Source: Diadema setosum (lineage: Eukaryota > Echinodermata > Echinoidea > Diadematoida > Diadematidae). Taken from it: a DNA stretch of 64,000 nucleotides. Each line of letters opens with the position of its first letter. Position 1 is the stretch's first letter. This document shows, one piece after another, positions 38,330 to 49,962 of the stretch. The notes beneath the pieces are model-generated. The model worked only from the letters and a program-made list of their open reading frames with translations. It made no database searches and was not told the origin of the DNA. Both the position numbers and the translations under genes were made by a program. The stretch covers positions 2,617,501-2,681,500 of the forward strand of contig NC_092702.1 of assembly GCF_964275005.1 (NCBI RefSeq). Reading direction: 5' to 3'.

Positions 38330-38758
38330 TATATACATACAAGGTTAATTGAGGAGATTTTAACACAAAGAGTGAAAAATGGGGCAAGCACACAAATCAA
38401 GTAGATTATCCAGCCATGATATGAACTCATTTTACACTCATTACACAGTTAAGAACAGAACAATAAACAATAATATCATCTAGTTTTATACGACAAGTAT
38501 AACGAGAGGCAAAATACTGAAAATATATATCTATCAGTAATAGTACTTGTATACTACGTAAAAGTAACATGCAACAATGACAAAATTGTAACAATAATAA
38601 TCATAAATATGTAACTTCTCCAGACATTTCCTTTTTTTTCGGGAGAGATGAAGTGAGTCTGTTCAAATAAAGTAAACATAAATGATTCGAAAAGAAAGCC
38701 TTGTTCTACTCACTCCGAAAAGGCACACCTTAAAGACGTTTTCATTAGCCTCACCCAT
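30326..38758 (-). CDS. Rab24-like small GTPase, tandem copy 2 (intact)
   Basis: There are six exons: 38714-38758, 36882-36961, 33451-33532, 32404-32475, 31644-31860 and 30326-30474, giving 214 aa with all junctions GT-AG and in frame. Motifs are the P-loop GKIYVGKT (residues 15-22, interrupted by intron 1 after Gly15), switch I Thr40 in TTIG, WDTAGQER (62-69, catalytic Gln67 present), GNKSDL (G4 at 121-124) and SSAKT (G5 at 151-154). TTIGAAY and LGIWDTAG are typical of the Rab5/Rab21/Rab24 group. The aromatic Tyr18 in place of the usual small P-loop residue is as in Rab24, a Rab linked to autophagy. The C-terminus RGCRCRKN has two cysteines but no classical CC or CXC end. It is the best preserved of the three copies and the likely functional one. 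Confidence 0.85.
30562..30725. mobile_element. 164-bp palindromic MITE with 9-bp target duplication
   Basis: The ends TAGCCTTTTGCAAAGGCAGC and GCTGCCTTTCCAAAAGGCTA are inverted repeats that continue through most of the element (GTGGACTCGCACGC against GTGCGAGTCCACTG). CGAAAGAAT directly flanks both sides (30553-30561 and 30726-30734). A 9-bp duplication points to the Mutator-like group. It sits in intron 5 of Rab copy 2 and is absent from the matching intron of copy 3. Confidence 0.75.
32842..33198. mobile_element. 357-bp near-perfect palindrome flanked by TTAA
   Basis: The left arm AGGGGATGGCTAGTAACTG and the right arm CAGTTACTAGCCATCCCCT pair over roughly 165 bp, with a loop near 33027-33059. 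TTAA lies at 32838-32841 and 33199-33202. The left arm carries a tandem duplication of a 23-24-bp unit (GGGGGATGATTGTTCCAATC) that the right arm lacks. It sits in intron 3 of Rab copy 2. The corresponding site in copy 3 (near 48565) is empty. Confidence 0.8.
34314..34640 (+). mobile_element. Degenerate LINE reverse transcriptase fragment
   Basis: After a (TA)n run at 34316-34358, the plus strand reads QFGFKQTARPHV and then, downstream, GVFMDL-KEFDTI. These are the RT-domain signatures preceding the catalytic YADD region, with in-frame stops. It is old and broken, and lies in intron 2 of Rab copy 2. Confidence 0.55.
34695..35222. repeat. Fold-back repeat built from GAACCTTCGGAATAACGAAC-like units
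   Basis: The left part (CGTTATTCGAAGGTTCGTTT then AACGAAAATGAAATAAAG) is the inverse of units tandemly repeated at 35035-35222 (AACCTTCGGAAT..., AACCTTATTTCATTTTCGG). Units are degenerate and about 40 bp long. A related short palindrome lies at 36100-36215. Confidence 0.6.
35640..35875. repeat. Degenerate minisatellite, unit TACCTCTGACATTTT
   Basis: About a dozen imperfect units of 15-20 bp (ACCTCTGACAT, ACCTCTTACAT, ACCCCTGACGT and so on) run in one direction. It lies in intron 2 of Rab copy 2. No inverted partner was found. Confidence 0.7.
36000..36038. repeat. (CA)n microsatellite
   Basis: A CA repeat. Similar runs occur at 36823-36847 and 38298-38328. Confidence 0.85.
36100..36215. mobile_element. 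Short palindromic relative of the 34695 fold-back
   Basis: GGTTATTCAGAAGGTCTGTTAAACCGAAAAT is mirrored by ATTTTCTGATTAACTAACCTTCGGAATAACG across about 115 bp (each quoted here in outline). It uses the same unit as the repeat at 35035-35222 and is probably the minimal form of that family. Confidence 0.55.
37575..38100 (-). mobile_element. CR1-type LINE C-terminal fragment, frameshifted
   Basis: The minus-strand frames encode LYQKLAVYELSQ-like text (from 38071), then FMYECTHNYLHKF, HRYPIRHATDY and QYGPNVWN (37979-37750). This is the usual order at the C-terminus of CR1-like LINEs, split across two frames. It lies in intron 1 of Rab copy 2 and is missing from copy 3. Confidence 0.6.
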
Positions 38759-38900
38759 AGTAGTTGTCGGCCGAATACATGTACAAGAAAGTCCCACAAG
38801 TGTCGTGATCTGTATAAAGGCCCAGTGTTTCGAACATACCAAAGTCCAACATTCATGACTGTTGTTCGAAGCTTGAAGGGAAAACCCAAATCTTTATTCT
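38759..38900 (-). promoter_or_regulatory. Conserved promoter-proximal block of Rab copy 2
   Basis: GGGAAAACCC lies at 38878-38887, 120 bp upstream of the ATG. It is followed toward the gene by GAACAACAGTCATGAATG, GAAACACTGGGCC and TTTATACAG. Copies 3 and 1 share this order. A TATA-like TTTATA sits about 60 bp from the ATG. Confidence 0.55.
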
Positions 38901-39410
38901 TCTTACACTTTGTCCTATGTGATACGTTGGACTCCAGGCAAATAATAACTGGCAAACAACGAGAGGAAACATGAATGGGACTTTGTGTTTTAAAAACCAG
39001 CATGAGGTCAATACTACAAAATAGAAAGTATTTCATACAATAGAAGAATCCTCATGATGTTCAATCATGAAAAATATACGTTATTATTTTAATCATCATT
39101 ACTGATCTGTTGTTTAGATTAATGTATAATCATATTTGTCACAAAGCAACAGTAGAATAACATGAATTGTGTAGGCAAAGCGATTAGAATCTTAATTTGC
39201 TCATTATTTTTGATTGCCTTGATATATTTATGAAAATTTCGATTCATAAAACAAAACAGAGGTGCACTGCATCCATAATGTGTTGCAGAGGCAGAGTAAG
39301 TACCGGTATTACCAACGGCTATTATGCTGTTGAAAATAGAGATATCTTAGGTTAAGGTATACCTAGGCTATGAAAACAAAGAAAAGGAAAAATGACCAGA
39401 AACGAATGAC

Positions 39411-39698
39411 AAAATAGCGAAAACTTTGAGCAAAGAAAATGTTTTTCCATCGAGATTAGAACCAAAGACCTCCGGATAGCTTGACCGGTGCTCTATACCA
39501 ATTGCAGCTATAGAAAACTCTAGTACACTATAGCTTCTGACCACACAAGCATTGAGAATCAAGGGTCATGTGACAAGCACTGTACTAGGGCTTTCTACAG
39601 CTCAGTCGGTCTTCATAGAGCACCGGTCTAGCAATCCGGTGGTCTCGGGTTCGAATCCCAATGACAACCCATAATCTTTGCTCAGAGTTTTCAATAGA
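39411..39698. mobile_element. Fold-back element with tRNA-like arms (Ala-AGC-like)
   Basis: The right arm (plus, about 39595-39664) reads as a tRNA: A box CAGCTCAGTCGGT, anticodon stem CCGG...CCGG around loop CTAGCAA (anticodon AGC) and B box GGGTTCGAATCCC. The left arm is its inverted, more diverged partner (B box complement AGATTAGAACC). The outer flanks AAAACTTTGAGCAAAGA and TCTTTGCTCAGAGTTTT also pair. The matching upstream site of Rab copy 3 near 51835 lacks it. Confidence 0.7.
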
Positions 39699-40439
39699 TA
39701 TCTATAAAATATATAAACAATGTATAGATTTATCTTCTAGCCAGCTACCATGTCTTCCAAATGCTGCATGTTGTATTTCATGCCGTTATCATTTTAATAT
39801 GAAATTCTCCACTCCGCAACGAATAGACTTATCATCTTGTCGTTGGTGGCAGCAAATCAACTCATTCAAGAGTCAGTTTCCATGATCCACCGGAGGGACG
39901 AAGTTTTATTTCGCATCGTCTAGAAGAAGTCTTCACTCTAAATCTGTGGCCTGGAACGAATTACACGCAGTCTCAAATATAACAGTGATAAAAATATTCG
40001 ATTAGATTTAATCGGGACTTATTGCATGTATAGAACAGAATGCCAAAGAATTCTCATGTCTTTTCGTTCGTTCTTGCACGGTTATGGCAAATATCAATGC
40101 CCGTGCATGGTCACGTGATTCATAATACCATCAGGCACTCGCGTTTAACGACTGAGATTACAGATCGAGAATTCTCTTAATGATGTCTGTGCATAATATA
40201 GTTCCGCCAGCTTATACACTCTGATCTGTGACCTTGTTGTGTATACTCACACCATTTACTTATACCTATCAGAATATGGTTCAGTGTCCTGTATTGTGCG
40301 ATCAGTATACATGCATACCTTCCAAGCATGTCCTCAACTAAAGTCATTTCTGACTAAATAGGCACAATGATAGCAGGCGCGGAAAACTTACACCATTGAT
40401 GCATGACGTTCAGTGATAGAGGATCGATACCTGGCATCA

Positions 40440-41424
40440 GTCTAACCTGAGATTGATTTGAGTACAATTTACGAGAAGTCATGAATATTTTTTTTTCACA
40501 TTTTATTTAGCGTTTTAGGTTGCTTTATGAGATAATCTGGACATTCGAATGAAATTTGATTAAAAAAGTTATATAAAAATATTTAATATATTTGGGGGTT
40601 GTGGAATCAAATTTCAAGATATGTTATTTTTCTTTCATCAGTAATGTGAAATTGTCTTAAATAAAATGTTTTGCAGTCTTATTAGGAAAATGGTGAGATG
40701 GCGTCGACAAACCTGTCGCAAAAGTAACTTCTTCAGGTCTCATTAGTGTATAATGTGTCTTTATCGTGTAGTTTTAAGTTGGATATTGCTTAACCTATTG
40801 ATTTTCTCACTCATTTCTATCATACGTGCATGCTCCAATTACAGTAACTCTCTGAAGGTTTGAATTTGTCTGTACATAGTATTTGTAATGTTATATGCAA
40901 TTTAGCCCCTGAGCTACGAGGTATGATTCGAATAGATAAATCTGTATATAATTATATATTGTTTTGATGAATCAGTGACCTCTGTCAAAATCATATCGGT
41001 CTATAGTTCCTTATAAATTGATGGTGGATCATTGCCCAAACACGACCAGTCGAGTAATTTCTATTTTTGTTTCATCAATCTTTGCTCAAGTTTCCTTCCT
41101 TAGAGAGTTTTGTCATTATGCAATGAGATATAAATCAATTGTCTTCCCATCTGTGAGGCAGATTCAGTTTGACACATACTTAAAATATAGGATAAGTATA
41201 GCTTAAACCTAATTTCAAAGGAATTAAAACTGTTGTGATAAAATCTCTTGAGCCTCCTTATCCCAACATTCAAAGCCACTTTCGAGCCTACATCTCCAAG
41301 AGAGCAGTTAAAGAAGAAGAAAAACGGTAAAACTCTGAATTAAATAATAAACTTTATTTCAAACAATTTGGGGGGGAATTCAAGGTTATACATGATAAAA
41401 TATACATAAAATAAACACATAATA

Positions 41425-41463
<39 letters not shown>

Positions 41464-42870
41464 CATATACATATACATATATGTATATATTACATTATAC
41501 ACACATCCTCGAAATCTGATAATCGAAACGAAATGAGAATACGTTCTTCTTTAGAATTTGGTATGTTTCCTTTCTTCAGATTTGGTGTATTGAAATTTAA
41601 ATCTTTTGAAGAGAGAACTCCGCTGTAGCATCTTCTGTCTCCTGTTTTCTACTTTTTACGGTTAAAAGTATAATTTCTACACTGCAGTTGGATTTGTTGC
41701 TTCAGTTCAAGTTGCTCAAATTCATTGTTGCTCACATTTTGGAGGAGAGCAGCAAGAGATAAGTCTTTTCTTCTTTGAGAACGCCGTGGTTGTGATAACT
41801 GATGCTCTCTTTTCTTTTTTCAAAGCACCTAACCATTTGCTTCAAAAGTACATAACTTCTCGGCGATGTTGCGCATGACTTCAAGGAAGAACAATTCGTT
41901 CCTACTCCATTTTTCAAATCTCGTTCCTTTAATTTCGTAGTTGTACTAAAAATTGATTTACGGTTTGATAACTCTTAAGATATGGAAAAAATCTTGAAGT
42001 AAAAATTAATAGATATAATTAATATCATTACTTGTAATGCCAAAACGCATAAATAAAAGTAAGTTTTTAGAAATAACCACAATATTAAAGAGTTTGCATT
42101 CGGCAGCAATTTCAGAGTACTTAGTGTTTTAGAGCCTTTATAAGTTGAAATTCGAAATTAATTGCGTTGGCTTTATTTATTTTCAACTTTGCAACCAATC
42201 AAGCGGGCTCTTCTTAATCCACTTTCTCTGACTCAGATTACACTGAGATAGATAGACTATAAACATCTTGAACTCATTGGCACGTTTTATGCTGTTTGCA
42301 ACGGATGTGAACGACTTCATTTTCTTCTCGTTTAATTTTTTTCTGCGTTTTTTTTTTTGAAACTATGAAAACATCGTTTGACAAATTCTGCACAATACAA
42401 ATCAATACATAATATGGAAAACAATATAAACTACATAGTGTTATGATAGGACTTTGGGGCCTAAACATAATGATATACAATAATCGCATATGAAAAGAAG
42501 AAGTTAGTCGTTAAATACGTGTGACAAGAATAAAGAGTAAACGTATAGAAAACAACAAAATAGTAGTACTTGAACAGCAGCATGTAAGGAAAGGGTCTTT
42601 TGCATTGAGGACGCAGTCTTCCATGGGGAGTGCAATTGTGACCTTTGTTTGAAAAGACCAGTATGAACTACAAAGTCAGTTTAATCTCCTTTATTTTCAT
42701 TTTATTCATTTATACCGTTTTCTTCCTCATTTTCAAATTCAACAAATCACAAGTTGTTGCATAGTGTTTTTGTTTTTTCGAATATCATGAATCATATATG
42801 ATACATACATACAGCGTCAAGTAGTTAAGTAATATAAGTTTCTGTGTACAATCAAGGAAGTAATTTCAAT
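40440..42870. other. Intergenic, no recognisable gene
   Basis: This stretch holds a (TA)n run at 41430-41457 and a possible tiny L1-like RT fragment near 40975-41045 (minus: DPPSIY then TATAGACCGATA, as in NYRPI). Otherwise it has only short frames without coding character. Confidence 0.4.
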
Positions 42871-42877
42871 TTAGTTT

Positions 42878-43940
42878 GATTTCATTTCATTTATTCATTT
42901 TCATTTCCAACAAAGAATGTAAGTGTACAAACGTATCATGCAAAACATACAGGATATTGTACATAATCTATATCGAAATATAATGCAAACAAACAATAAG
43001 TTATAAAGCCTAGATTCTTGATATTTACACAAAAAATAATGACAATGTATTTAAAATGGAGGAGAGATGAAAAGCAGAGCCTGTAAAATGCATTCCCTTC
43101 ATAAGTATTATGATTATTGATAAGATGAAAAAAAAGTAGGGTTTTTTTTTCCGTTAGAGAATTATCAAGATAAGCTAAATGTTTTTGACATCACGCCAAA
43201 ATACAATTATTTAAGGAGAGCAGGAGATCTTCTATTCGAATGTACATTAGAAGGGTGAATGAAAAATTCTACTTTATTGATGATTCATGGGTTTCGGAAT
43301 ACACTATGAAAATGAGGTTTTCAAAAAGTTCATTGTCTACGGTTAGTGCTAAAAATGCAGTAGACGCGAATTTCCAGACCGCCATCTAAGGTAATCTGTG
43401 GGTAGGCTATGTAAAGTGACATGCTGAAAATCATACTTTTTTGAAGGTTCAATGCTAATCAATGTAAAAATTGACGAAAGTAAATTTTTCAAGGTGTAAA
43501 TATTAATGTATCAACCAAAATGCCAGGGTCTGAGTGCGAAAGGAAAACGTTTGAGTCGTCCGCAAACAGCATAACGAAAAAATTCAGAGGAATTTTTAAT
43601 GTCGTTGATATGAAGAATGAATAACAATGGGCCAAGTATAAGCTGCCTTGGGGGACGCCACAAACTACATCTTGCTGTGAAGAACAGCGGCCATTAATCG
43701 AAACAAATTGTTTTTTGTTCTGAAGGGAGCTCCGGAACTACTCCGAGGTCTTCCAACTTTTATCATAATGATATAATTTATGAAGAAGAATGTTGTGATC
43801 GATAGAGAGGTCCAGGAACACACCTGGTGTATGCTGGACTTCATCTAAAGCTTTGACAGCTTTTTCAATGAGATGTGCAGTGTTTTCTTTTCTGAAGCCA
43901 AACAATGTGTTATAAATAACATCATGAATATCAAACAATT
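42878..43940 (-). mobile_element. CR1/Jockey-type LINE, RT fragment with internal deletion
   Basis: The minus strand encodes FGFRKENTAHLIEKAV, GVFLDLS and HNILLHKLYHYD (43938-43738). Further on come CGVPQGS-like text and LFADDSNVFLSHSD (about 43680-43500), the catalytic RT region, in more than one frame. A reversed (TGAAA)n-type tail at 42880-42910 could be its 3' end, with much of the C-terminal region deleted. Confidence 0.65.
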
Positions 43941-44213
43941 CTTAAAGTGTGAGATGAACTATTTTTCTAGCAATTCAGGAGATATAAACAGTAAATATAG
44001 TTCTTTTACAGCATTTCATTAAACATCCATTTTAGGAAAGGAAATCTGTATTGGTTGTATTAACAATACTCTGGATTATTCTCCTGATTTAAACGAATGA
44101 GAAATTGGGGAAATAAATATTCTTCTCCCTTAGAATTCATTAATATTTCAGCGACGCATATATCATTATGGAAAGCTACGTTCCTCTCATATGACAATGT
44201 ATAAACGAAATAT

Positions 44214-44316
<103 letters not shown>

Positions 44317-45047
44317 TATATAATATTCATGTATACTATACGTATGTTTGTGCGCATAATATGTGCACAAATTGTGCATAATAATATGTGTGAGAGTTGT
44401 TTGTACATAATTCTATCACTAGGTTCAGCTGTTTAGTGTCAGAGAATAAATTCATTTATATACATTATTACATATTTTATACCTTGTTATGTAAGGGCTA
44501 CCAATATCAAATACAGGTGTAGTTCTACGTTTGTTTCTGTCTCTATTTTTCCTTCGAATTCATGCTCGTATTTTAAGCGTTTGCAAAACTCATGATGTGC
44601 TAATGTAGTAAATGAGTAACATAATTATGGCATGTATGGGGCACAGAGAATATACTTTTTACCACTAATATCGTTCAAACCTACGTTCGTCGGACGGCTC
44701 AAAGTTCTGAAACTTTGAATGACTTATAGAGAGGACAAATCGGGCATTAAACGTTTGAAAAAATCGGGCACTAAATGACAAGAGTCAGAAATCACTCGAC
44801 AGCTGTAACTAAATTTTCGTCGAGTTCAGCTTACCCTTAAAATGTTTCAGACGTGAATTTTTGTTCCAATCTGCCTAAAAATGAGACAAACAAATGTATA
44901 TTTGTTTAGAGATATCATAAAATTTGAACACTGAAATAAAGATAACTAAGAGGAGAAAATGGACATTCAATTAAATCTGCTCTAATGTAAAGTCCTCAAC
45001 AGTTTTTTTTTTCCAATATGACTATTATGTAAGAAACTGTTCTGATT

Positions 45048-45112
45048 GATTGCTTGATTGATTGATTGATTATTGATTGATTGAGTGAGTGGGTGAGTGA
45101 GTGAGTGATTTC
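45048..45112. repeat. (GATT)n/(GAGT)n microsatellite
   Basis: GATT units turn into GAGT units over about 60 bp, just downstream of Rab copy 3. Confidence 0.8.
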
Positions 45113-45325
45113 AAAAAGCTGTAATAATTCTTTCCGTTTCGTCTATTATAGAATTTTAAGAATTGTAATGTGAAAGAGAGAGTCATGCAACCTTATAACG
45201 GGATATTGATACATAGTTTATACAAGATGGAGAATGCTCCAAATGTAATGTAGGAAAATTCTTTCTTCTTGACCTCTTATAGATAAAATCACGTTTGGTA
45301 TTTGCCCTTTTATTGATTTGATGCG

Positions 45326-48300
45326 CTAACTTATCCGACATCGACGACCACGAGCGCTGTTTTCTCTTTGACCATGCTGACTGTTGACCCGGGCAAGGTT
45401 GCCGCTTTTCGCTCTTGAAGTTTTTGCCAGTGCTGCACCTGCGACGTAGAAAATGTAACAAAGCTGGGATCACCGATTCTCACCGATCCACTCTGTCCTG
45501 TGTATCATTTGTATAATAATAGACAGATGTACATAGTACAATGTACCACTCGATCTCAAGATGGAAAGTAATGGAGACAGCCTTTTTTATTACACTATTA
45601 TACTATACTCCCAAATACCTATTTCAATGGATCACAATAATATTTTATGCTCAAATGACAATCTAATGAATTGCATGAGACCGATAACCGTCATCTTAAA
45701 TTATCACTTCAAAACAAAACAAAACTAAACTAAACAAAAACACCAGGAAGAACGTACATATTTCCTGGAAAATTTCCGAGATGCCCTCTCCAGTTTTGGC
45801 GCTCGCCTCAAGGTGTACAGCGTTGTTTTTTTGTGCGTACTGCCTGGCCGACTTCCAGCTCACAACCCGCTCGCATTTCAGGTCCAACTTGTTTCCAATC
45901 ACAAAGATGGGAATATCTTCTGAACCATTCTTCCTTAGCTCGTTCATCCAGTATTCTACGTTATCAAATGAGCCCTTCAAATACACATAAATCATAATAA
46001 AAATAAAAAAGTGGGTTGTTTACATTCATCTATACCATAATCATACGGACAACTACTGACAGATTAATATCTTGGTTCCTTAACTGATTCTTCGATTCTA
46101 GAGACACCCTGTCAGGTAAAAATAAACAAACAAGCAAACAAACAAAAACAAAACAAAACTAACGTTTGAATACCTGAGAAAATGCGTATGCATTTTGAAT
46201 ATTATCAGTTTGATAAGTTGAGCTAGATTAATCTAAATTCCATTGCAGTCCAATCATATTCAGTAACGCAAATATACAGTTTATTTGATCGAACAGTCTT
46301 GAGAGTGAAATGAAATTGCATCGGAATTGGACAAACTTGTAACCTGCATGAAAAGAGTTTGATTTCCCTATTGCTAGCATAGCCAGTATGCTTTTATACT
46401 TCCCTAGTCAAGTACATAAGATAAATATAATATCACAATCAAAGATGCACATTACACAACTTAATGCACTTAATATTAATTGCTTTTTAGTATATTACTA
46501 TTCATGGCTCTAAAACTAATTACTTACCTTATATGTTATGTTGTAAACTATGACCGCGACGTCTGCTTTTGCGCACATTATTTGATGCAGATGACGAAAC
46601 TGGATGGAAAAGCAATACACGAAGAGAGGGTTCAACAGGGTGCGGTAATACACATATTATTTTCAATTGTCGCTGTTTGTTCTATTTTAGGAAAGGTGAC
46701 ATCAAAACAAAGAGTCAGTATATCATGTGCTATACATTCTGTGCTATATTCCATTTTACGCATTATTTTAAGGGAGTAACAGCAAAAGAACAGGGGGCAT
46801 TTCATGAAGGAACTTGTCGGATAGAATGTCCGACAAGTCAATTATATCCGACAAGTTCAGAGAAATCAGCCAATCAGACTAAAGAATTTCTCAAAACTTG
46901 TCGGTTATAATTGACTTGTCAGATATTTTATCCGACAAGTTCCTTCATGAAATGCCCCCCAGGAAATCACTAGCAAAAGGCAAAAGGGAACCCTTGTGAT
47001 TATAACCCAAATAGCAAATCCACGAAAACACACACAGACACGTACGCAATCAGGACAGGAAATAGATCATAATTTAAAACAAACAAGCAAACAAGAGCAA
47101 AATAAAAAAAGATTCTTAGCCCCACTTTATCTCAATAAAGAAGAAACTGTCGGTTTCTCGCGGAAATAGTCAGACGTCCTACGGAACACTATAGAAAATA
47201 CGAGATGAGATGAAGACATCATAGGCTCACAAAATGTTCCTCTGACATCCATATAGGTCTTCCCTTAATTCGGGTTTAAGTGAAGCTGAAAAATATTATT
47301 ATCCATTAGATTACATTGGATTAAAGAATAGACGTTATCTAATATTGCCCTACGACCTCTTAGAAAATAATTTCTCCTAATCAAAATGGATAACTTTCAA
47401 ACGAATAACTTGGCAGAGATGTTTACTTTTACCAATTATAATGATAACTTCAGTGTGATGAGAGAATGAATGTCGAGGTATGCATGAGTAAGCACAGGGT
47501 ACAGACAAGAGGTAAATTTTCACTGTAGAAAGGCACGTGATAGATTACAATATTTGTTGAAGACTTTTTCGTCACAGTGCTATGACATTTTGGTTATGGG
47601 AGAGTTCCTTTTTTGTGTGTATACAACGTATAGTTTATTTAGTTTAAGTACAAAGCAAGAGGACGGCTGTCAGATGATTTAAAGTATAACTATGATGCGG
47701 GATTGACACTGATGTGACTGCGTTGTGAAGACGGGTGCACGTCACAAGACCGACACCCACGTGTCATACAAACCACGAGTTATTCAGCTCACAAGCTATA
47801 CAGCCCCGGGTTATACAGCCCAGGAGTTCGACATTATTATATAGCCCACGGGTTATACAGCCCAGGAGTTCGACACTAGGTAGGCCTTAACAAACCCAAG
47901 GGCTCGACATCAAGTAAAATAAGCCCACGAGTTATACAGCCCATGAGTTCAACACTACGCAAAAAAAAAAAAAAAAAAAAAAAAATCATGAGACCGACAC
48001 TACACAAAATAGGCTCACGAGACCAGTACGCAAAGCCCACAAGACCGACACTATATCGGTCTCGCGGGCCTTCTTTGCCTATAGTTTCGGTCTCGTGAAC
48101 CTCGTTTCCTTAAGTGTGGAACTCATGGGTTTTATTTGCCTAGTGTTGAATTCATGGACTGTATGACAACTCGTATAACTGTATAACTCGTGAACCTATT
48201 TTCAATGTCTGTCTCACGGGCCGTATGACTCGTGGGTGTCGGTCTCGTGGGATAACCCCCTGAAGACATGTTACAACTTTCAAGTCTTATAACATTAAGA

Positions 48301-49904
48301 AATCGAGTGCGATTTTAAGGACACCATTCCGCCGTTTTGTGTAATAGATATTTTTCATCAAATTTCCCGTAGAAGGGTATTCCGAACGACAAATTCCGAT
48401 CAGTGAACATTGTACAAAAAAAAGGTGCGAAAGCAGGATTCATAAATTTGGCAGAGGTAGATGACTGATTTCAAAGAGAGGGAACGAGCATCCGCGTATC
48501 CTGTGATAATACTGAGTGACGTTGATGTAAGTATGGAAGGCCTCTGCACTTTGTCAAAGATGGCGATGATAATTCCCTTCTGATCGATGCAACATCCATT
48601 TTGTTATGTAACCTCAAGCTGTGTGTATCATATCGGGGAAATTTTCAACCTTTTAAACTGGTGACTGTCTACCACCAAGGAGGTAATGAGAGACCTCCTG
48701 GCTACCACCAGGGATGTAAGACCAAGGAGGTGTACCTCCTTGGTGAGACCAAAAGCTCCATGGTTCTGATTACCATGAATTTCTTCTCTGAAAGAGAAAG
48801 TGGACAGAAGCGACGTTCCTGAGAGCTGGTATACATGAATAACTCAATGCATTTGACTTACACCCCAATCCCCTGAGATGTCCGTTACTTCCAGACGATA
48901 CGCAGTGCCCTGGTAGTAAACGTTTGTACATTCAATATTACGCCTGTAGAAGGAAACGTTGAAAGACATGTATTATGGAAGTCCTTATAATTCGCAACAA
49001 TATTGTATTGAGAGTAACATCATTGGAAAGGGAGTTCTTTTCTTTGTTTTTTGGGAGGTTTTTTATCATTATCTTGTGTGCTCTATATGAGCTCACTTAT
49101 AATAGTCTGTACTTGTACGAGTCCCTCTATCGGACTACGGAGGGCACCTTCCTAGTCCGACCTATGAATGAAGAAGAGATGACAATGTGCAAGAATGCAA
49201 TTACATTAGATACGGACAGGATTGCAGAACCTAATATAACAGCAATGAGAAGGCGACATGTTAACGTCCTCCGAGCCACCGAGTTCTAAAAATGTGACTT
49301 TTCTTTTAAAAAAAAAAAAGGCCTATAAAAGCTCGAAAAAAGGGAGAAAAAGGGCCCCGACCTCGACTTTGCATCACAGGGCTTGATGAGTAGTGTTCAT
49401 AGGCCTACGTTGCCTAGCGTCTAGCCCATATAGGCCCGTTTTACTGTCTATACCACTATGTATATACATGTAGTTGGCTTTATAAAGTGTGTTTTTTTTT
49501 TCAAGGTTTAGCTCAATGTCTTACTCATGGGCTGTATGAATTTTGGATGTCGAGCTCAGGGGACATTCCCTCAATGTCGTCCGAAACAAAGCCCTCAGGC
49601 CAGTTTTCAGAAGTGGCTTTCATTTTTTTTTTATTTCACCTCAAGAAGGCCGTCATCTAATTTGAACAGGTCGTAAAACGAATGGTTATCACCCAAGAAA
49701 AGAAAAGAATAGGAAAGAAAATCGCATGATGGCATCTTGCAAATTGTGACTGCTATTAAAGTTGCACTTGCTAGTATTTTGATATTTGAAAGTTGAATGT
49801 GTCTGTCCACCAAAGATGGATATTTCACATCATTCTCATATTCCTAACCGACGTGAGTATGCACATTTATAGCGTGCTGTTAGTTCCGATGGGCAGTTGT
49901 GTGT

Positions 49905-49962
<58 letters not shown>

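Noticed and set aside
39595-39664. Functional tRNA-Ala (AGC) gene
   Set aside because: The anticodon loop and B box are good, but the D arm is too long, the acceptor stem does not pair, and the unit is an arm of a fold-back element.
48975-49289. 104-codon plus-strand frame inside Rab copy 3 intron 2
   Set aside because: It is antisense to the gene, no homology was recognised, and the matching intron of copy 2 has no such frame.
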